A stretch of DNA of 50,748 nt from Planifilum fulgidum (GTDB lineage: Bacteria > Bacillota > Bacilli > Thermoactinomycetales > DSM-44946), in contig NZ_FOOK01000025.1 in the NCBI RefSeq assembly GCF_900113175.1, forward strand, positions 1 through 50,748. The letters are read 5' to 3'. Every line of letters begins with the position of its first letter. Within the stretch, counting starts at the first letter, position 1. Below are positions 50,422 through 50,748 of this stretch, piece by piece. Made by a program: the position numbers and the translations under genes. The notes beneath the pieces are model-generated. The model was not told where the DNA came from. It was given only the letters and a program-made list of their open reading frames with translations, and searched no databases.

Positions 50422-50748
50422 GTGCCCCTTCAGGCAACCTTGATCTTGTTTTGTTCTTTTAAGATGGCTTCGTGATGTTTGTTTTTGTTGCGCCAACGGA
50501 TGTATGCTTGGATGGCTTTAGCCAATTCATCATGAGATGAATAATTGCTTCCTTCGAAAACGAACTTGCGAAGCGGGCCAAAATGACATTCAATCCGGTT
50601 TAACCAAGATGCATATGTCGGCGTATAGATCAACTCCACGTTGTTTTCACGGGCCCAAGTCTTGACTTTCTTATGGTGGTGAGGGGAAAAGTTGTCCAGC
50701 ACAATGTACAACCGCTCACTCCGATGATAACGGCGACGCAACACCTTC
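50422..50748 (-). mobile_element. IS630-family insertion sequence, 3' part
   Basis: The element's end lies just past TA (50420-50421), the target dinucleotide that IS630 relatives duplicate, and starts GTGCCCCTTCAGGC. It carries the transposase 3' end and continues past the window. The exact terminus is inferred from the TA and from the end of surface-protein similarity. Confidence 0.65.
50430..50748 (-). CDS. IS630-family transposase, C-terminal part of the DDE domain
   Basis: The visible 106 residues contain LYIVLDNFSPHHHKKVKTW (second catalytic Asp), IYTPTYASWLNRIECHFG (third catalytic residue E in NRIE) and a C-terminal AYIRWRNKNKHHE. These match the DDE domain of IS630/Tc1-type transposases. 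The N-terminal part is outside the window. No internal stop or frameshift is seen in this part. Confidence 0.9.
   Translation of the reverse strand, partial: KVLRRRYHRSERLYIVLDNFSPHHHKKVKTWARENNVELIYTPTYASWLNRIECHFGPLRKFVFEGSNYSSHDELAKAIQAYIRWRNKNKHHEAILKEQNKIKVA

Noticed and set aside
1-50748. tRNA, rRNA or prophage structural genes
   Set aside because: I saw no tRNA cloverleaf, rRNA motif or capsid/tail gene on either strand.

Overview
The window reads as chromosome of a GC-rich, spore-former-type Bacillota. Pointers are a 259-residue CodY, a T-box leader, a caa3-type oxidase operon in the order ctaB-C-D-E-F, the mutY/yfhP divergent pair known from Bacillus, an AprX-like protease, GatCAB, and strong AGGAGG ribosome sites with many GTG and TTG starts. 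High GC with this gene set fits Thermoactinomycetaceae-like organisms; that placement is inference. Both window edges are insertion sequences: the left end of an IS3-type element (1-233) and the 3' part of an IS630-type element (50422-50748).

Layout. 0.4-6.7 kb: NCS1 permease, acetyltransferase, APH-type kinase, S9 peptidase, SMR efflux protein. 6.8-10.3 kb (minus): a coupled five-gene operon of a PCYCGC-type lipoprotein plus a complete ECF transporter (S, T and two ATPases). 10.4-15.7 kb (minus): caa3 cytochrome oxidase operon with a long structured leader. 15.8-20.4 kb: anti-sigma-type ATPase, ABC exporter, CodY, signal peptidase I, DUF402 phosphatase. 20.5-21.7 kb: proline T-box and proC. 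21.8-33.4 kb: AprX protease, molybdopterin oxidoreductase, VanW protein, MutY, YfhP, MscS channel, AlkA. 33.4-38.1 kb: Cys-rich four-helix protein, LysM-3D protein, YfbR-type nucleotidase, O-antigen-ligase-like protein, UgtP-like glycosyltransferase. 38.1-40.5 kb: a gene-poor, decayed island with a frameshifted XRE regulator and two small MARPK proteins. 40.5-45.3 kb: RlmCD-type methyltransferase, CGNR regulator divergent from an MFS exporter with paired operator-like repeats, sirohydrochlorin chelatase. 45.6-48.9 kb: gatCAB. 49.1-50.4 kb: two tandem LPKTA surface proteins, one cut by the IS630 element.

The main find is in the lipoprotein at 9835-10341. Its reading frame crosses an in-frame TGA at the place where family members have the first Cys of a C-G-x-C motif. 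The frame then continues through the conserved C-terminal region to a second TGA that overlaps a GTG codon at the head of the next gene. A hairpin lies directly 3' of the first TGA with its loop 21 nt away, as expected of a bacterial SECIS. I read it as a probable selenoprotein (U-G-I-C redox or metal site) translated just ahead of an ECF transporter of unknown substrate. Other points of interest are an attenuator-like hairpin in the ctaB leader, the CCC specifier of the proC T-box, the 25-bp operator pair at the MFS gene, and an ECF ATPase with a non-canonical signature motif.
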